64,000 nt of DNA, from contig JAUJEA010000014.1 in the NCBI GenBank assembly GCA_030442035.1, positions 1-64,000 on the forward strand. Direction: 5' to 3'. Source of the DNA: Splendidivirga corallicola. Lineage in GTDB: Bacteria; Bacteroidota; Bacteroidia; Cytophagales; Cyclobacteriaceae. Positions 46,496 through 56,919 of this stretch are shown here, one piece after another. The position numbers and the translations under genes were made by a program. A model generated the notes under the pieces. It was not told the origin of the DNA. It made no database searches and saw only the letters and a program-made list of their open reading frames with translations. Position 1 is the stretch's first letter. Each line of letters opens with the position of its first letter.

Positions 46496-48424
46496 TTACT
46501 TCTTATCGTCTACTTCTTCAAATTCAACGTCTGAAACATCATCATCAGAAGCTTGATTTGAACCAGCATCAGCACTCTGGTCGGTTGTTGTACTTCCTTC
46601 GGCTCCGGGTTGTCCCTGAGTAGCAGCGTACATTTCCTGGGCAGCGCCTTCCCATGCTTTGTTCAACCCTTCAAGGGCGGTATCAATACCAGCCAGATCC
46701 TGAGCCTGGTGGGCAGCTTTCAATTTTTCCAAAGCTTCAGTGATAGCAGTTTTGTTTCCATCGGAAAGCTTATCTCCATATTCTTTCAACTGTTTTTCAG
46801 TTTGGAAGATCATAGAGTCTGCTGCATTTACTTTTTCCACCTTCTCTTTTTCCTGCTTATCGGCTTCGGCATTGGCTTCAGCCTCCTTCTTCATTTTTTC
46901 GATTTCTTCATCGGTCAATCCTGAAGAAGCTTCGATCCTGATCTTTTGTTCTTTGCCTGTTCCTTTATCTTTGGCAGAAACATTCATAATTCCGTTGGCA
47001 TCAATATCGAATGTTACTTCAATTTGAGGAACCCCTCTTGGAGCAGGAGGAATACCATCCAAATGGAACCTGCCAATGGTCCTGTTATCTTTGGCCATTG
47101 GACGTTCACCCTGAAGCACATGGATCTCAACAGAAGGCTGGCTATCTGCAGCTGTTGAGAACACTTCAGATTTTTTGGTTGGTATAGTGGTATTTGATTC
47201 TATTAGCTTGGTGAATACACCACCCATCGTTTCAATACCAAGTGAAAGTGGTGTTACATCTAGTAACAATACATCTTTTACTTCACCGGTTAATACACCA
47301 CCTTGTATTGAAGCGCCTATTGCAACCACTTCATCAGGATTTACACCTTTTGATGGTTTCTTTCCAAAGAACTTCTCTACTTCTTCCTGGATCTTAGGGA
47401 TCCTTGTAGATCCACCGACTAAAATCACTTCATCTATCTCTGAGGTGTTCATGTCAGCATCTTTCAAAGCTTGTTTAACAGGAGCCATGGATCTTCTTAC
47501 AAGATCATCTGCCAATTGTTCAAATTTAGCTCTGCTTAACGACCTAACTAAGTGCTTTGGAATACCGTCAACCGGCATAATATATGGAAGATTGATCTCC
47601 GTACTTGTAGAACTTGACAATTCGATCTTCGCTTTCTCAGCAGCTTCCTTAAGTCTCTGAAGCGCCATAGGATCTTTTCTCAGATCAATATTTTCATCTT
47701 TTTGAAATTCATCTGCTAACCAATCAATGATTACCTGATCAAAATCATCACCACCCAGGTGTACATCACCATTGGTAGATTTTACCTCGAAAACACCATC
47801 ACCTAATTCAAGAATTGAGATATCAAAAGTACCACCACCGAGGTCGTACACAGCTATCTTCATATCCTTGTTTTTCTTGTCCAGACCGTAGGCTAAAGCT
47901 GCTGCGGTTGGCTCATTGATAATTCGTTTTACTTCAAGACCTGCAATCTGACCAGCCTCTTTAGTGGCTTGTCTCTCTGCATCATTGAAATAAGCTGGCA
48001 CAGTAATCACTGCTTCAGTTACTTCAGTTCCCAAATAATCCTCAGCTGTGGATTTCATTTTCTGAAGAATCATGGCAGAGATTTCCTGGGCTGTATATAA
48101 CCTGTCTCCGATTTTCACCCTGATAGTATCATTATTCCCTTTTTCGAGGGTATATGATACATGCTTTCTTTCCGCATCCACTTCTGTATATTTTTTCCCC
48201 ATGAAGCGTTTTACAGAGCTCACGGTATTTTGTGGATTGGTGATAGCCTGTCTTTTGGCAGGATCACCTACTTTTCTTTCCCCCTTCCCATTATCTAAAA
48301 AAGCAACAATAGAAGGAGTAGTTCTGCGTCCCTCACTGTTTGGAATAACAACGGGCTCATTACCTTCCATCACCGCTACGCAAGAGTTGGTAGTTCCTAA
48401 GTCGATTCCTATAATTTTTCCCAT
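46496..48424 (-). CDS. dnaK: Chaperone protein DnaK (Hsp70)
   Basis: The 642-residue Hsp70 has the N-terminal ATPase signature [37 protein letters not shown] and [17 protein letters not shown], then a substrate-binding domain ([19 protein letters not shown]) and a C-terminal lid ending in an acidic EFEEVDDKK tail. It folds nascent and stressed proteins with DnaJ and GrpE, which are not adjacent here. Length and motifs are normal. It is monocistronic with a strong terminator. Confidence 0.99.
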   Translation of the reverse strand: MGKIIGIDLGTTNSCVAVMEGNEPVVIPNSEGRRTTPSIVAFLDNGKGERKVGDPAKRQAITNPQNTVSSVKRFMGKKYTEVDAERKHVSYTLEKGNNDTIRVKIGDRLYTAQEISAMILQKMKSTAEDYLGTEVTEAVITVPAYFNDAERQATKEAGQIAGLEVKRIINEPTAAALAYGLDKKNKDMKIAVYDLGGGTFDISILELGDGVFEVKSTNGDVHLGGDDFDQVIIDWLADEFQKDENIDLRKDPMALQRLKEAAEKAKIELSSSTSTEINLPYIMPVDGIPKHLVRSLSRAKFEQLADDLVRRSMAPVKQALKDADMNTSEIDEVILVGGSTRIPKIQEEVEKFFGKKPSKGVNPDEVVAIGASIQGGVLTGEVKDVLLLDVTPLSLGIETMGGVFTKLIESNTTIPTKKSEVFSTAADSQPSVEIHVLQGERPMAKDNRTIGRFHLDGIPPAPRGVPQIEVTFDIDANGIMNVSAKDKGTGKEQKIRIEASSGLTDEEIEKMKKEAEANAEADKQEKEKVEKVNAADSMIFQTEKQLKEYGDKLSDGNKTAITEALEKLKAAHQAQDLAGIDTALEGLNKAWEGAAQEMYAATQGQPGAEGSTTTDQSADAGSNQASDDDVSDVEFEEVDDKK

Positions 48425-49013
48425 TTTGTAAATATTATTTCTTGTGTCTTAAAAAATTTCTAATTCAATCAGAATGGATTTATCAATGTTTGTACCAATA
48501 GCCTTAATTGATCGCATAAATGACATATTGTCATAATTTTGGGAATTACATTGGAATAAGGCTTCAAACATAGCACTGCTGGCTGAAAAAATGAGTTTTA
48601 TGACAGCAATACACAAGAATCATGGAAATGAGGTCAAATTTATTATGTCATATTTCTGGGGCCTGTCCGCCGGCTGGCGGACTATCCGCACTTGCCTGCC
48701 ACCCATAGGGCCGCCACTGCTCAAACAATTGCTCCTGTCCCGCACGCTTAAAAGTGTTTGGGTGTTGAGGTGTTGAAGTTTTTGGGTTGGGCATCCGAGA
48801 TGTCCCTGCCGTCATTTCGGAATTTTCTGAGTGTAACGAATAAAATATCCGAAATCCCCTGCTCGAGATGCAAAAGGTTAAATCTATTAAAGGACAGTTT
48901 ATGCTCTCTTTTTGGAGATCCCTGATCTTCACTACGCTTCGTCCGGGATGACGTGGTGCCTTGAGAGGAAGATAATCCCCAAAATATCATAAGGTTTACA
49001 AAACAACCAGAAA
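48425..49013. other. Repeat-rich intergenic region upstream of dnaK
   Basis: This 589-bp region should contain the dnaK promoter near its left edge. It holds a GC-rich hairpin, GTCCGCC (48665-48671) and GGCGGAC (48676-48682), a GTGTTGAGGTGTTGAAG octamer-like tract (48757-48777) and a relative of the GGGATC-type repeat (48790-48830). These are typical interspersed repeats. The weak reading frames here look like repeats, not genes. Confidence 0.5.
48665..48682. repeat. GC-rich inverted repeat
   Basis: GTCCGCC and GGCGGAC form a 7-bp perfect stem with the loop GGCT. The segment up to about 48745 is markedly GC-richer than its surroundings, like an interspersed repeat unit. Confidence 0.6.
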
Positions 49014-49874
49014 CTACCAATATATAGGCCCTTTACCCAAATACTTCTCTGCGATAGGTTGGTAGTAATCTTTTATTTCATTGAGATCATAGGTCTGTTC
49101 ACACTTTGTATATAGATCATATTTATTAAAATCATCCACCCAGATCTTATATTGTTTGTCCTGCTCGTTCATGAGGTTTTGATAACTTCCACCGGTGTGC
49201 CAGGGATAGAAAGAATGGTATCGTATCATCACCATCCCTTCCTTGGGAATTTTATTGGCTTTGTGATGTGATAGCACCTGGTAAAGGTACTCATCATGAC
49301 CCCATGCCAATGTCAGGTTGTCAAGCCCGCATCGGGTCTGATAAATGCCCTGGGAGGTATTGTATCTTTCATCACTCATGTCGCTGTTGAGTGCATTGAA
49401 CTCCGGATAGACACATGAATTGGGCAAGGCACAGCCTACTACAAAAATATCTCCTACCAGACCCCATTGCTCCGCCTGACTGGTTCCGTCCTCATCGCTG
49501 CCCCATAAATACATTACTTTACCCAAATCATGTATCAATCCGACCAACTGCATCCAATCAGGTCTGTCATCTGCACGGATCGCTTCAGCCGATTGAATTA
49601 AATGTTGAATATTGGGAAGGTCAAGGTCCGGATCGCTTACATCTATGAGGTGGTTAAGTTTTTCCATGGCTTCCCAGAGGTCCATGGGTTTATCAAACTT
49701 TAAATATTTCTCCTGCATGCGTTTTACATAATCATAGGTTTGATTTTGACGCATCTTTTGATAATGCTTGCGCACTGCCGCATCAATGGCAAGCTTGTCA
49801 TAATTTCTGAATTCCTTATTTGTTGTTTCCATGTGCTTATTATTTGGTAACACCCTCCTATTTTTATTAAACAT
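49014..49874 (-). CDS. Inositol oxygenase (myo-inositol to D-glucuronate)
   Basis: The protein is a close match in layout to myo-inositol oxygenase, an HD-type di-iron enzyme that cleaves myo-inositol to D-glucuronate with O2. Visible motifs: SDPDLDLPNIQHLIQSAEAI, LVGLIHDLGKVMYLWG (the HD pair), CGLDNLTLAWGHDEYLYQV, MIRYHSFYPWHTGGSY and FNKYDLYTKC, which give the six metal ligands. The ATG at 49874 overlaps the symporter stop by 8 bp; a second ATG at 49832 (METTNKEFRNYDKLA) fits the usual family start better. It is last in the LacI regulator-symporter-oxygenase row, and probably feeds inositol into glucuronate metabolism. Confidence 0.93.
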   Translation of the reverse strand: MFNKNRRVLPNNKHMETTNKEFRNYDKLAIDAAVRKHYQKMRQNQTYDYVKRMQEKYLKFDKPMDLWEAMEKLNHLIDVSDPDLDLPNIQHLIQSAEAIRADDRPDWMQLVGLIHDLGKVMYLWGSDEDGTSQAEQWGLVGDIFVVGCALPNSCVYPEFNALNSDMSDERYNTSQGIYQTRCGLDNLTLAWGHDEYLYQVLSHHKANKIPKEGMVMIRYHSFYPWHTGGSYQNLMNEQDKQYKIWVDDFNKYDLYTKCEQTYDLNEIKDYYQPIAEKYLGKGPIYW

Positions 49875-51468
49875 TTCCTAATAGTATGTAGATCATCAAG
49901 GTGATGATGATCAGAATAGCACTAAAAGGTTTGGTATATCTCCATTCTTTAAGATCAACTACTTTAATATCGGTGATTTTAAATGGATTCATTCTGGGGT
50001 ATAACAATGAAACCAAGTGCATCACCGCAATATTCAAGAGAAACTCTATTCCCCAGATATGCACAAAGTGCAACTCTATTTTTATAATGAAATAAGTTGT
50101 GATGTAAAATGCCAACCCAAACAGCAATCCGGCTTTGGCACCAACAGCTGATACTTTTGGAAATAAGAAGCCTGCGATGATCACACTGGCTATGGGTATA
50201 AAAAATATGCCATTAAGCTGTTGTAACAATTGATACAGACCTTCTGACGCATTAGCAACAAAAGGAGCAATGCCAATGGCAAATACAGCCAATACCGTAG
50301 AGGTCCATCTGCCAACACCAACCAGTCCTCTCTCTTCTACCTTGGCATTAATATATTTTTTATAGATACCCAGACTAAAGATTGTGGCGGCACTATTCAG
50401 TGCACTATTAAATGTGCTTAATATAGCCCCCATCATAACGGCCACAAAAAAGCCGGTTAGCCAAAAAGGAAGGATCTTCTTGACTAATAATGGATAGACA
50501 CTATCCGGATTGTTGTACAATGAGTCTCCAAAATAATAAAAGCCAATTAGGCCAGGTAATACAATAACGAAGGGAATTAAGATTTTGAGTAAACCTGTAA
50601 ACAACAACCCTTTCTGAGCTTCTTTAAGGTTAACAGCACCCAATACGCGTTGGATAATGGATTGATGCATCGTCCAGAAGTATACCTGGTTGATCATTAA
50701 TCCGGTAAATAATACTTCAAAAGGTAGTATGGCAGATCTCGATCCGGGTCCCGTACCTGATTCTCTACTGACAACGTTAAATTTATCCGGATTCTTTTCA
50801 AATACCTCTACGATTCCTTCAAGGATATTTCCTTTTCCAATACTCCATAGTGCCAGTATTGGAACCAACAATCCTGCGATCAGCAATCCCCAGCCATTGA
50901 TTGTATCGGTATAAGCGACCATCTTTAAACCTCCGAATATGGCGTATACAGCTCCTATAGTACCTACGATAAAAATGGTGATCCATATGCCCTGTTGTTG
51001 ATTGACATTCAGCAGATCAGAAATTTCAAATATAGCTTCTATGTTGAGAGCTCCTGTATATAAAACGATTGGCAGAAGTGTGGCCACAAATGAAATGATC
51101 AGAAGCAAGGCAACGATAGTCCGTGTTAAACTGTCAAATCTTTTTTCCAAAAACTCCGGAATTGTGGTCAAACCCATTTTTAGATACCGTGGAGCAAAAT
51201 ATAAAGCTGCTATGACAAGAGCCAGTGCAGATGTTACTTCCCAGGCTATAATGATGGCTCCGTTTTTATAAGCTGATCCATTCATGCCAACAAGATGCTC
51301 CGTGGAAATATTAGTGAGTAATAGGGAGCCTGCAATGACAATTCCGGTTAACGATCTGCCACCTAAAAAATAACCATCTTGAGTATTTAGATTGTCTCTT
51401 CGAAGGCTCCAGGTAGCATAGTAGGCAACGAAACCGGTAAACAATAAAAAGCTTATAAATGACAACAT
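49867..51468 (-). CDS. SSS-family Na+/solute symporter, probably for myo-inositol
   Basis: The 533-residue protein has about 13-14 helices and sodium:solute symporter features: DGYFLGGRSLTGIVIAGSLLLTNIS near the N-terminus, GVNVLGI-type central helices and FFVAVMMGAILSTFNSALNSAATIFS (about 335-360), the Na+-binding region. It precedes the inositol oxygenase and overlaps it, so myo-inositol is the likely substrate, with SMCT/SGLT-like relatives as alternatives. The 85-bp gap to lacI is a repeat-bearing spacer, so all three may be one transcript. Confidence 0.9.
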   Translation of the reverse strand: MLSFISFLLFTGFVAYYATWSLRRDNLNTQDGYFLGGRSLTGIVIAGSLLLTNISTEHLVGMNGSAYKNGAIIIAWEVTSALALVIAALYFAPRYLKMGLTTIPEFLEKRFDSLTRTIVALLLIISFVATLLPIVLYTGALNIEAIFEISDLLNVNQQQGIWITIFIVGTIGAVYAIFGGLKMVAYTDTINGWGLLIAGLLVPILALWSIGKGNILEGIVEVFEKNPDKFNVVSRESGTGPGSRSAILPFEVLFTGLMINQVYFWTMHQSIIQRVLGAVNLKEAQKGLLFTGLLKILIPFVIVLPGLIGFYYFGDSLYNNPDSVYPLLVKKILPFWLTGFFVAVMMGAILSTFNSALNSAATIFSLGIYKKYINAKVEERGLVGVGRWTSTVLAVFAIGIAPFVANASEGLYQLLQQLNGIFFIPIASVIIAGFLFPKVSAVGAKAGLLFGLAFYITTYFIIKIELHFVHIWGIEFLLNIAVMHLVSLLYPRMNPFKITDIKVVDLKEWRYTKPFSAILIIITLMIYILLGNV

Positions 51469-51553
51469 ACAATGGCAAAATATTAATTTCAGAGAAGAAA
51501 GTAGTTAAAAATGAAATGCAAAGGTTTGCAAAAGCAAATTAAGCTAATCGGTA

Positions 51554-52594
51554 TCAGGTATCAGGTCTCAGCCTCGAAGAATCTCTGATGATGAGCTCAG
51601 GTCTGAAAATTTCACGCCGAAAACCAGGAGAATCATGGGGATTGCTCAGGTTTTGCAATAGTATTCTTGCGGATAACAGGCCAATACTATAGGCAGGTTG
51701 ACGGACTGTTGACAAAGAGGGTGTAAAATAACTTGAGTGTGGCTCATCGTCAAAACCTATAATTGATATGTCTTCCGGTATCTTAAAGCCATACATTTTA
51801 GCGACATACATCGCTGCAATGGCGATACGGTCGTTGACTGCAAAAATGGCATCCGGAGGATCTTTTAATTTTAATAAGGATTTAGCTGCTCTTATTCCAT
51901 CGGAGTGTTTAAAACCTTTTGTGTGAAATATATGATCATCCCGCACCGAAAGGTTATTGCTTTTTAATGCATCAATATAACCCTGACGTCGATGGATGGA
52001 GGTGGAAAGACTTAAAGAACCTCCAAGGTGTGCCACCTTCTTACAACCTGATTTAACAAGATAGTCAACGGCTTGAAAGGCCCCGTCATAGTCGTCTAAA
52101 AGAACTTTGTCTACATCAAGCCCTTGACAATCCCTATCAAAGATGACGATCGGTACTCCGCTGTTTTTAAGTTTGACAAAGTGATCCAGCTTCCTTGTTT
52201 TAGAGGATGGGGCTATTAGAAATCCGTCAACGCGCACGGAGGACAAATTTTCAATAATTTTGATTTCCTCTCTATAGGACTCGTTTGACTGGCACATGAT
52301 GATGTTATAACCTGATGCATTCAGGATATCCTGTATTCCACTGATGATAGCAGCGAAGAAGTGACTGGTAATTTCTGGTACAACAACACCTATATTGTTT
52401 GTTTTTTTATTCAGCAGATTTAAGGCCAGTAAATTAGGTTGATAGTTTAATTTGTTCGCCAGCGTAATAACCTTTCTCTTGGTTTCTTCTTTTATGGCCG
52501 GATGGTTATTTAGCGCGCGAGAAACAGTTGAGGGAGAGATGCTTAGCTCTCTGGCAATATCTGTTATTGTAACACTACGCTTACCTTGTTTCAT
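51554..52594 (-). CDS. LacI-family regulator of the inositol genes
   Basis: The 346-residue protein has a LacI helix-turn-helix (about 8-55: VTITDIARELSISPSTVSRAL, hinge LNYQPNLLALNL) and a periplasmic-binding-like effector domain (NNIGVVVPEITSHFFAAIISG to DDEPHSSYFTPSLSTVRQP). It is directly upstream of the symporter and inositol oxygenase genes and probably represses them until inositol or a metabolite binds. The last codons (RLRPDT) and stop lie in a 23-bp copy of an interspersed CAGGT-type repeat (51554-51576). A 17-bp inverted repeat at 52625-52641 may be its operator. Confidence 0.93.
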   Translation of the reverse strand: MKQGKRSVTITDIARELSISPSTVSRALNNHPAIKEETKRKVITLANKLNYQPNLLALNLLNKKTNNIGVVVPEITSHFFAAIISGIQDILNASGYNIIMCQSNESYREEIKIIENLSSVRVDGFLIAPSSKTRKLDHFVKLKNSGVPIVIFDRDCQGLDVDKVLLDDYDGAFQAVDYLVKSGCKKVAHLGGSLSLSTSIHRRQGYIDALKSNNLSVRDDHIFHTKGFKHSDGIRAAKSLLKLKDPPDAIFAVNDRIAIAAMYVAKMYGFKIPEDISIIGFDDEPHSSYFTPSLSTVRQPAYSIGLLSARILLQNLSNPHDSPGFRREIFRPELIIRDSSRLRPDT

Positions 52595-52624
52595 GTTAAT
52601 ACCAAAAAGCTCAATTAAGTCAGT

Positions 52625-52641
52625 GTTTATATTTTATAAAC
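52625..52641. promoter_or_regulatory. Candidate LacI-type operator
   Basis: GTTTATA (52625-52631), TTT, TATAAAC (52635-52641): a perfect 7-bp inverted repeat with a 3-bp centre, 31 bp upstream of the lacI start. Position fits autoregulation. It lacks the central CG common in LacI operators. Confidence 0.3.
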
Positions 52642-52910
52642 CTATACAAGCCTACAAATTAATTGCGACGAATATTCAAATTAAAGAAGGAAATAGTTTT
52701 TTCAAAACATAAAAATTTCCTTAGTAAACCACTCACGAGGTGATACAAGCGCTAGTATAGCCTTCTTTATCTCCTTGCAATTAGGTTATATTTTGCCTCA
52801 AATCTTAAAAAGGGTTCCAATACTTGATTTGAGTATTGCTTCTGATTCAATTATGAAGCCATTTGAGCAAAACGATGGGAAAATGTAGCGTTAATTCTTT
52901 AATTAAAGCA

Positions 52911-53120
52911 TCAATACTTAAATAAAACAGATACCTGGAAATTTCTGATTTTATTTTTCACCAGTTCCAAAGGGGTAACATTGGTTATACCAATTAAATA
53001 CCTGCCTTCTATACCAATTCTTTCAGTAATAAAAAATTCGGCACCAATGGCTGCAGCCAGGTCAAAAAGTCTTGAGCCATCTACAATACTAATTCCAAAA
53101 TAACCACAAAAACGCTCAAG
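52911..53120 (-). pseudogene. Remnant of an outer-membrane beta-barrel protein (C-terminal end)
   Basis: Reading the minus strand from about 53117 to a TGA at 52911-52913 gives 68 codons, starting after an in-frame stop: GLERFCGYFGISIVDGSRLF, then DLAAAIGAEFFITERIGIEG, RYLIGITNVTP and the terminal FQVSVLFKY. Alternating hydrophobic strands, a GIEGRYLIGIT motif and a final aromatic residue fit the last strands of a PorT/OMP_b-brl-type barrel. No start or N-terminal part exists, and the upstream side passes into AACACTTC-type repeats (53130-53177). It looks like a truncated relic. Confidence 0.5.
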
Positions 53121-53472
53121 CCCTCAACTCAAAAACTTCAACACCGCAATACTTCAACACTTCAACACTTGAACACAATTTCACTTATCCTTTGGATAAC
53201 ATGCCAGATTAATCCACAGATGTTGTTTCAAAGTTTTAAACATGATGATAAAAGGTGTTCTTTAGTTTTAGGCTGAGAATTCTTGATTATTACCTATTTT
53301 TGCAGTTTTGAATTTATAAATAGTCCTTTTGGAAGTTATTGCATTCAAAAAAGAATGATTGGATGGAAATATCAATCAAAGGATTTATAGAGTTTTGCCC
53401 TCTGACGGACAATGGAATTTTATCTGTTTTCGATGGGTAGAAGGAATCTAGCAAAGTGATTGAAAGCGACAT
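53121..53472. other. Repeat-bearing gap upstream of prfC
   Basis: Octamer-like repeats (CTTCAACAC) lie at 53136-53177. The remainder should hold the prfC promoter. I see no gene. Confidence 0.45.
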
Positions 53473-55050
53473 ATGAAATTAGAACAAGAAATAGCAAAGC
53501 GCAGAACTTTTGGCATTATTAGTCACCCGGATGCCGGCAAGACAACCTTGACGGAGAAGCTGTTGCTTTTCGGAGGAGCTATCCAGAAGGCCGGAGCTGT
53601 TAAATCGAATAAAATTAAGGATCATGCCAAATCAGACTTCATGGAAATTGAAAAACAACGGGGTATTTCCGTTGCAACCTCGGTCATGGGTTTTGATTAT
53701 GAGGGCATAAAGATCAATTTATTGGATACCCCCGGTCACCAGGACTTTGCAGAAGATACCTATAGAACCTTAACTGCTGTAGATAGTGTGGTGATGGTAA
53801 TAGATTGTGTTAAAGGAGTTGAAATTCAAACAGAGAAACTCATGGAAGTGTGTCGTATGCGTAACACACCGGTTATCTGTTTCATTAATAAACTTGATAG
53901 GGAAGGGCGTGACCCTTATGAACTTTTAGATGAGATAGAAGAAAAGCTCAATATAAAAGTTCGCCCTTTAAGTTGGCCAATAAGCATGGGTAAGACTTTC
54001 AAAGGTGTTTATAGTTTGTATAACAAAAGTTTACATCTCTTTGAAGCCAGTCGGCGACAGGTCGAAGAAGGTATTGAAATTGAAGATATCAATGATACCG
54101 TCTTGGATGATCGGATTGGAGAAATGGATGCCGCCCAGCTTCGAGAGGATGTAGAACTGATTGAAGGTGTGTATCCTGAGTTTTCTATTGATCATTACTT
54201 GGAAGGGAAAGTAGCACCTGTATTTTTTGGAAGTGCGGTGAATAATTTCGGAGTGAAGGAATTATTAGATACTTTCATCAAAATTGCCCCTACGCCTAAA
54301 GCCAGAGAGACCGAAGAAAGGACTATTCAACCTGGTGAAGACAAATTTTCCGGTTTTATTTTTAAGATCCATGCCAATATGGATCCAAAGCATAGAAACC
54401 GTATTGCTTTCCTGAGGGTTTGTTCCGGTAAATTTGAACGGGGAAGAAACTATCATCATATTCGTCAGGACAAAAATATTCGTTTTTCCAATGCTACAGC
54501 ATTTATGGCTCAAGACAGGGAAACTGTGGATGAAGCATGGCCAGGTGATATTGTTGGTATTTTTGATACAGGTAACTTAAAGATTGGAGATACTTTATCA
54601 GAGGGTGAAAAGGGTACTTTTAAAGGGATACCAAGTTTCTCTCCGGAAATTTTCAAAGAAGTGGTGAATTTGGATGCGATGAAATCCAAACAGCTCGAAA
54701 AAGGTTTGTATCAACTGATGGAAGAAGGAGTGGCTCAGCTATTTACTTTTGAAATGGGCGCAAAGAAAGTGGTAGGGACAGTTGGTGCGCTTCAATTTGA
54801 AGTGATCCAACACCGGTTGAAGCATGAATATGGCGCTACCTGTAAGTTTGTTTCACTTAATCTATACAAAGCTTGTTGGATTGCCTGTCAGGATAAAAAG
54901 AAATTAGACGAATTCATAAAATCTAAATATCGCCATATAGCGAGAGACAAAGACGGGAAGCTGGTTTTTATGGCGGAGTCTCGAGCATGGTTACAAATGG
55001 TCCAAGACAATTATCCTGATATCGAATATCATTTTACTTCTGAGTTTTAG
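53473..55050 (+). CDS. prfC: Peptide chain release factor 3 (RF3)
   Basis: The 525-residue translational GTPase has G motifs in order: [11 protein letters not shown] (P-loop), [25 protein letters not shown] (G3) and [12 protein letters not shown] (G4), followed by domain II and the RF3-specific C-terminal domain ([18 protein letters not shown]). It recycles RF1 and RF2 from the ribosome after termination. A pseudouridine synthase gene follows 20 bp downstream, so they are probably co-transcribed. Confidence 0.97.
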   Translation: MKLEQEIAKRRTFGIISHPDAGKTTLTEKLLLFGGAIQKAGAVKSNKIKDHAKSDFMEIEKQRGISVATSVMGFDYEGIKINLLDTPGHQDFAEDTYRTLTAVDSVVMVIDCVKGVEIQTEKLMEVCRMRNTPVICFINKLDREGRDPYELLDEIEEKLNIKVRPLSWPISMGKTFKGVYSLYNKSLHLFEASRRQVEEGIEIEDINDTVLDDRIGEMDAAQLREDVELIEGVYPEFSIDHYLEGKVAPVFFGSAVNNFGVKELLDTFIKIAPTPKARETEERTIQPGEDKFSGFIFKIHANMDPKHRNRIAFLRVCSGKFERGRNYHHIRQDKNIRFSNATAFMAQDRETVDEAWPGDIVGIFDTGNLKIGDTLSEGEKGTFKGIPSFSPEIFKEVVNLDAMKSKQLEKGLYQLMEEGVAQLFTFEMGAKKVVGTVGALQFEVIQHRLKHEYGATCKFVSLNLYKACWIACQDKKKLDEFIKSKYRHIARDKDGKLVFMAESRAWLQMVQDNYPDIEYHFTSEF

Positions 55051-55070
55051 CTTTTTACTTTTATGTTAAA

Positions 55071-55754
55071 ATGGCCAATCCAATTAAAATAATATATGAA
55101 GACAATCATTTGTTGGTTGTCAATAAACCGGCAGGAATACTGGTGCAAGGAGATAAAACCGGTGATATTCCTTTGGTTGATATTGCCAAGGATTATGTTA
55201 AACGGAAGTATAATAAACCGGGAGCAGTATTTTTGGGAGTAGTACATCGCCTTGACCGGCCTGTTAGTGGGTTGGTAATTTTTGCACGAACTTCCAAAGC
55301 ATTGGAAAGAATGAATGCTCAGCTCAAAAATAAAGAGATAAAAAAAACATACTGGGCCATTGTCAACCACCAACCGCCAGTTGAAGAGGATCGCCTTACA
55401 CATTGGTTAATTAAGGACACCCAGAAAAATATCACCAAGGCCTATGATCGTGAAAAGAAAGGAAGCCTGAAGGCCATCCTGGATTATAAACTGCTGGGGA
55501 GAATAGGCCATGAATATATTTTACAGGTTAACCCATTAACCGGAAGGCCACACCAAATAAGAGTTCAGTTAGCAAAAATGGGTTGTAGTATTGTTGGTGA
55601 TCTTAAATATGGTCACGATAAAGCTAACCGGGATGCGAGTATTATGTTACATGCGCGCAGCCTGTCCTTTGTACATCCTGTTCGTAAAGAAAAAATGCGA
55701 TTTGATGCCGCCCCACCTGAAATGCAAAAATGGAAGCCATTCAAAGGTTTTTAG
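55071..55754 (+). CDS. RluA-family RNA pseudouridine synthase
   Basis: The 227-residue synthase has motifs in order: IYEDNHLLVVNKPAGILVQ, the catalytic GVVHRLDRPVSGLVIF with the conserved Asp, KKTYWAIV and PLTGRPHQIRVQLA near residue 160. It lacks an S4 domain, so it is a short RluA/RluC-like enzyme modifying rRNA or tRNA. It starts 20 bp after prfC. The exact RNA target cannot be told from sequence. Confidence 0.92.
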   Translation: MANPIKIIYEDNHLLVVNKPAGILVQGDKTGDIPLVDIAKDYVKRKYNKPGAVFLGVVHRLDRPVSGLVIFARTSKALERMNAQLKNKEIKKTYWAIVNHQPPVEEDRLTHWLIKDTQKNITKAYDREKKGSLKAILDYKLLGRIGHEYILQVNPLTGRPHQIRVQLAKMGCSIVGDLKYGHDKANRDASIMLHARSLSFVHPVRKEKMRFDAAPPEMQKWKPFKGF

Positions 55755-56049
55755 TTTTGACGCTGACGAATTGAATAATTGAAGCTGGAAAAGCAGGTTT
55801 CGTACTCATCGAAACTATGAATTCTATCCTTTGAAGAAGATTTTGAGAAAAAGAAACGCCATAACAAATCCCGTATCTTTATTGGAAAGGATGTTAACAT
55901 TTCAATTTTGTTGAATCAAAGATTAAATGCTGCTTTACACTTTCTTTTTCACTAATAGCTAAGATTAATTGACTGTATGAGAGACTTCTAGAGTGGACTA
56001 ATTATTAATTATAGCTAAATTACCCGCATCGTTTTACCTGATAACCTAT

Positions 56050-56889
56050 ATGAACGAAGTTCAACACTGTAAAAGCTGTAACAATCAATTTCAGGGGAGA
56101 TATTGTAATCAATGTGGAGAGAAAATACTGGATCCTAAAGAAAGAACTTTAAAATATTTTTTTGGTCAATTCATCAATGCGATTACATTCGTTGACAGAA
56201 AGTTTCTGAGCGGGCTTTATCAGTTGTTTTTTAAACCAGGTTTTCTGGCCTCTGAATATGCCTTGGGAAGAAGGAAAAAATATATTCAACCGCTTTCCCT
56301 CTTTCTCATTGCGAACCTTATATACTTTTTTTACATGCCTTTTGATGGATTTAATTCCCGCCTAATCTCACAAATGAACTACCAGCAGTACAGTCCTATG
56401 GTACAGCGCATGGTAGAAGATAAAATTCAGCAAGAGGGCATTTCATTGGAGGCCTATAAAATTGAATACAATCGCAGGTCTACCAATATTTCCAAACTCA
56501 TGCTTGTTTTGCTGATTCCTCTATTTTCACTTCCCTTAAGCTTGTTGTTTGTAAAACACAGATCTCTTTATGCAGATCATTTTATTTTCTCCATTTATTT
56601 CTGCAGCTTTTATTTGTACTTAATGCTAGGCCTTTCTGTGGTGCTTCAGATTGCAATCGGGCTATTTAGTTTATTTGAAGTTGATATAGGATTTTTATTC
56701 GCTGATTTGCCATTTGGAATCGCTGCCTCCATACTGACACTTTGGTATCTTACCATAGCTATCAAAGCTTTTTACGGGGGCAAAACTTATGTCAACATAC
56801 TAAAGGCGTTGGTTTTGATCGCTGCTCAGTTTTACATTTTCTTGGGTTATCGATTTCTTTTGTTTTTGGTAACTTTTTGGAGTGGTTAA
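56050..56889 (+). CDS. DUF3667 family membrane protein
   Basis: The 279-residue protein has an N-terminal CxxC...CxxC zinc-ribbon-like segment (CKSCNNQFQGRYCNQCGEK), then a DUF3667 layout: TLKYFFGQFINAITFVDRKFL followed by about five membrane helices. Function unknown. It lies 295 bp downstream of the pseudouridine synthase gene; that gap holds nothing I recognise apart from the expected promoter. The next gene starts 30 bp later. Confidence 0.85.
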   Translation: MNEVQHCKSCNNQFQGRYCNQCGEKILDPKERTLKYFFGQFINAITFVDRKFLSGLYQLFFKPGFLASEYALGRRKKYIQPLSLFLIANLIYFFYMPFDGFNSRLISQMNYQQYSPMVQRMVEDKIQQEGISLEAYKIEYNRRSTNISKLMLVLLIPLFSLPLSLLFVKHRSLYADHFIFSIYFCSFYLYLMLGLSVVLQIAIGLFSLFEVDIGFLFADLPFGIAASILTLWYLTIAIKAFYGGKTYVNILKALVLIAAQFYIFLGYRFLLFLVTFWSG

Positions 56890-56919
56890 TATCCTATTGA
56901 ATCCATACTTTTGTAATCC

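Noticed and set aside
48591-48932. Short overlapping frames upstream of dnaK
   Set aside because: They translate GC-rich interspersed repeats and have no conserved features.
49014-49874. PhnZ-type phosphonate oxygenase
   Set aside because: It belongs to the same HD superfamily, but the motifs (GIYQTRCGLDNLTLAWGHDEY, YHSFYPWHTGGSY) are those of inositol oxygenase.
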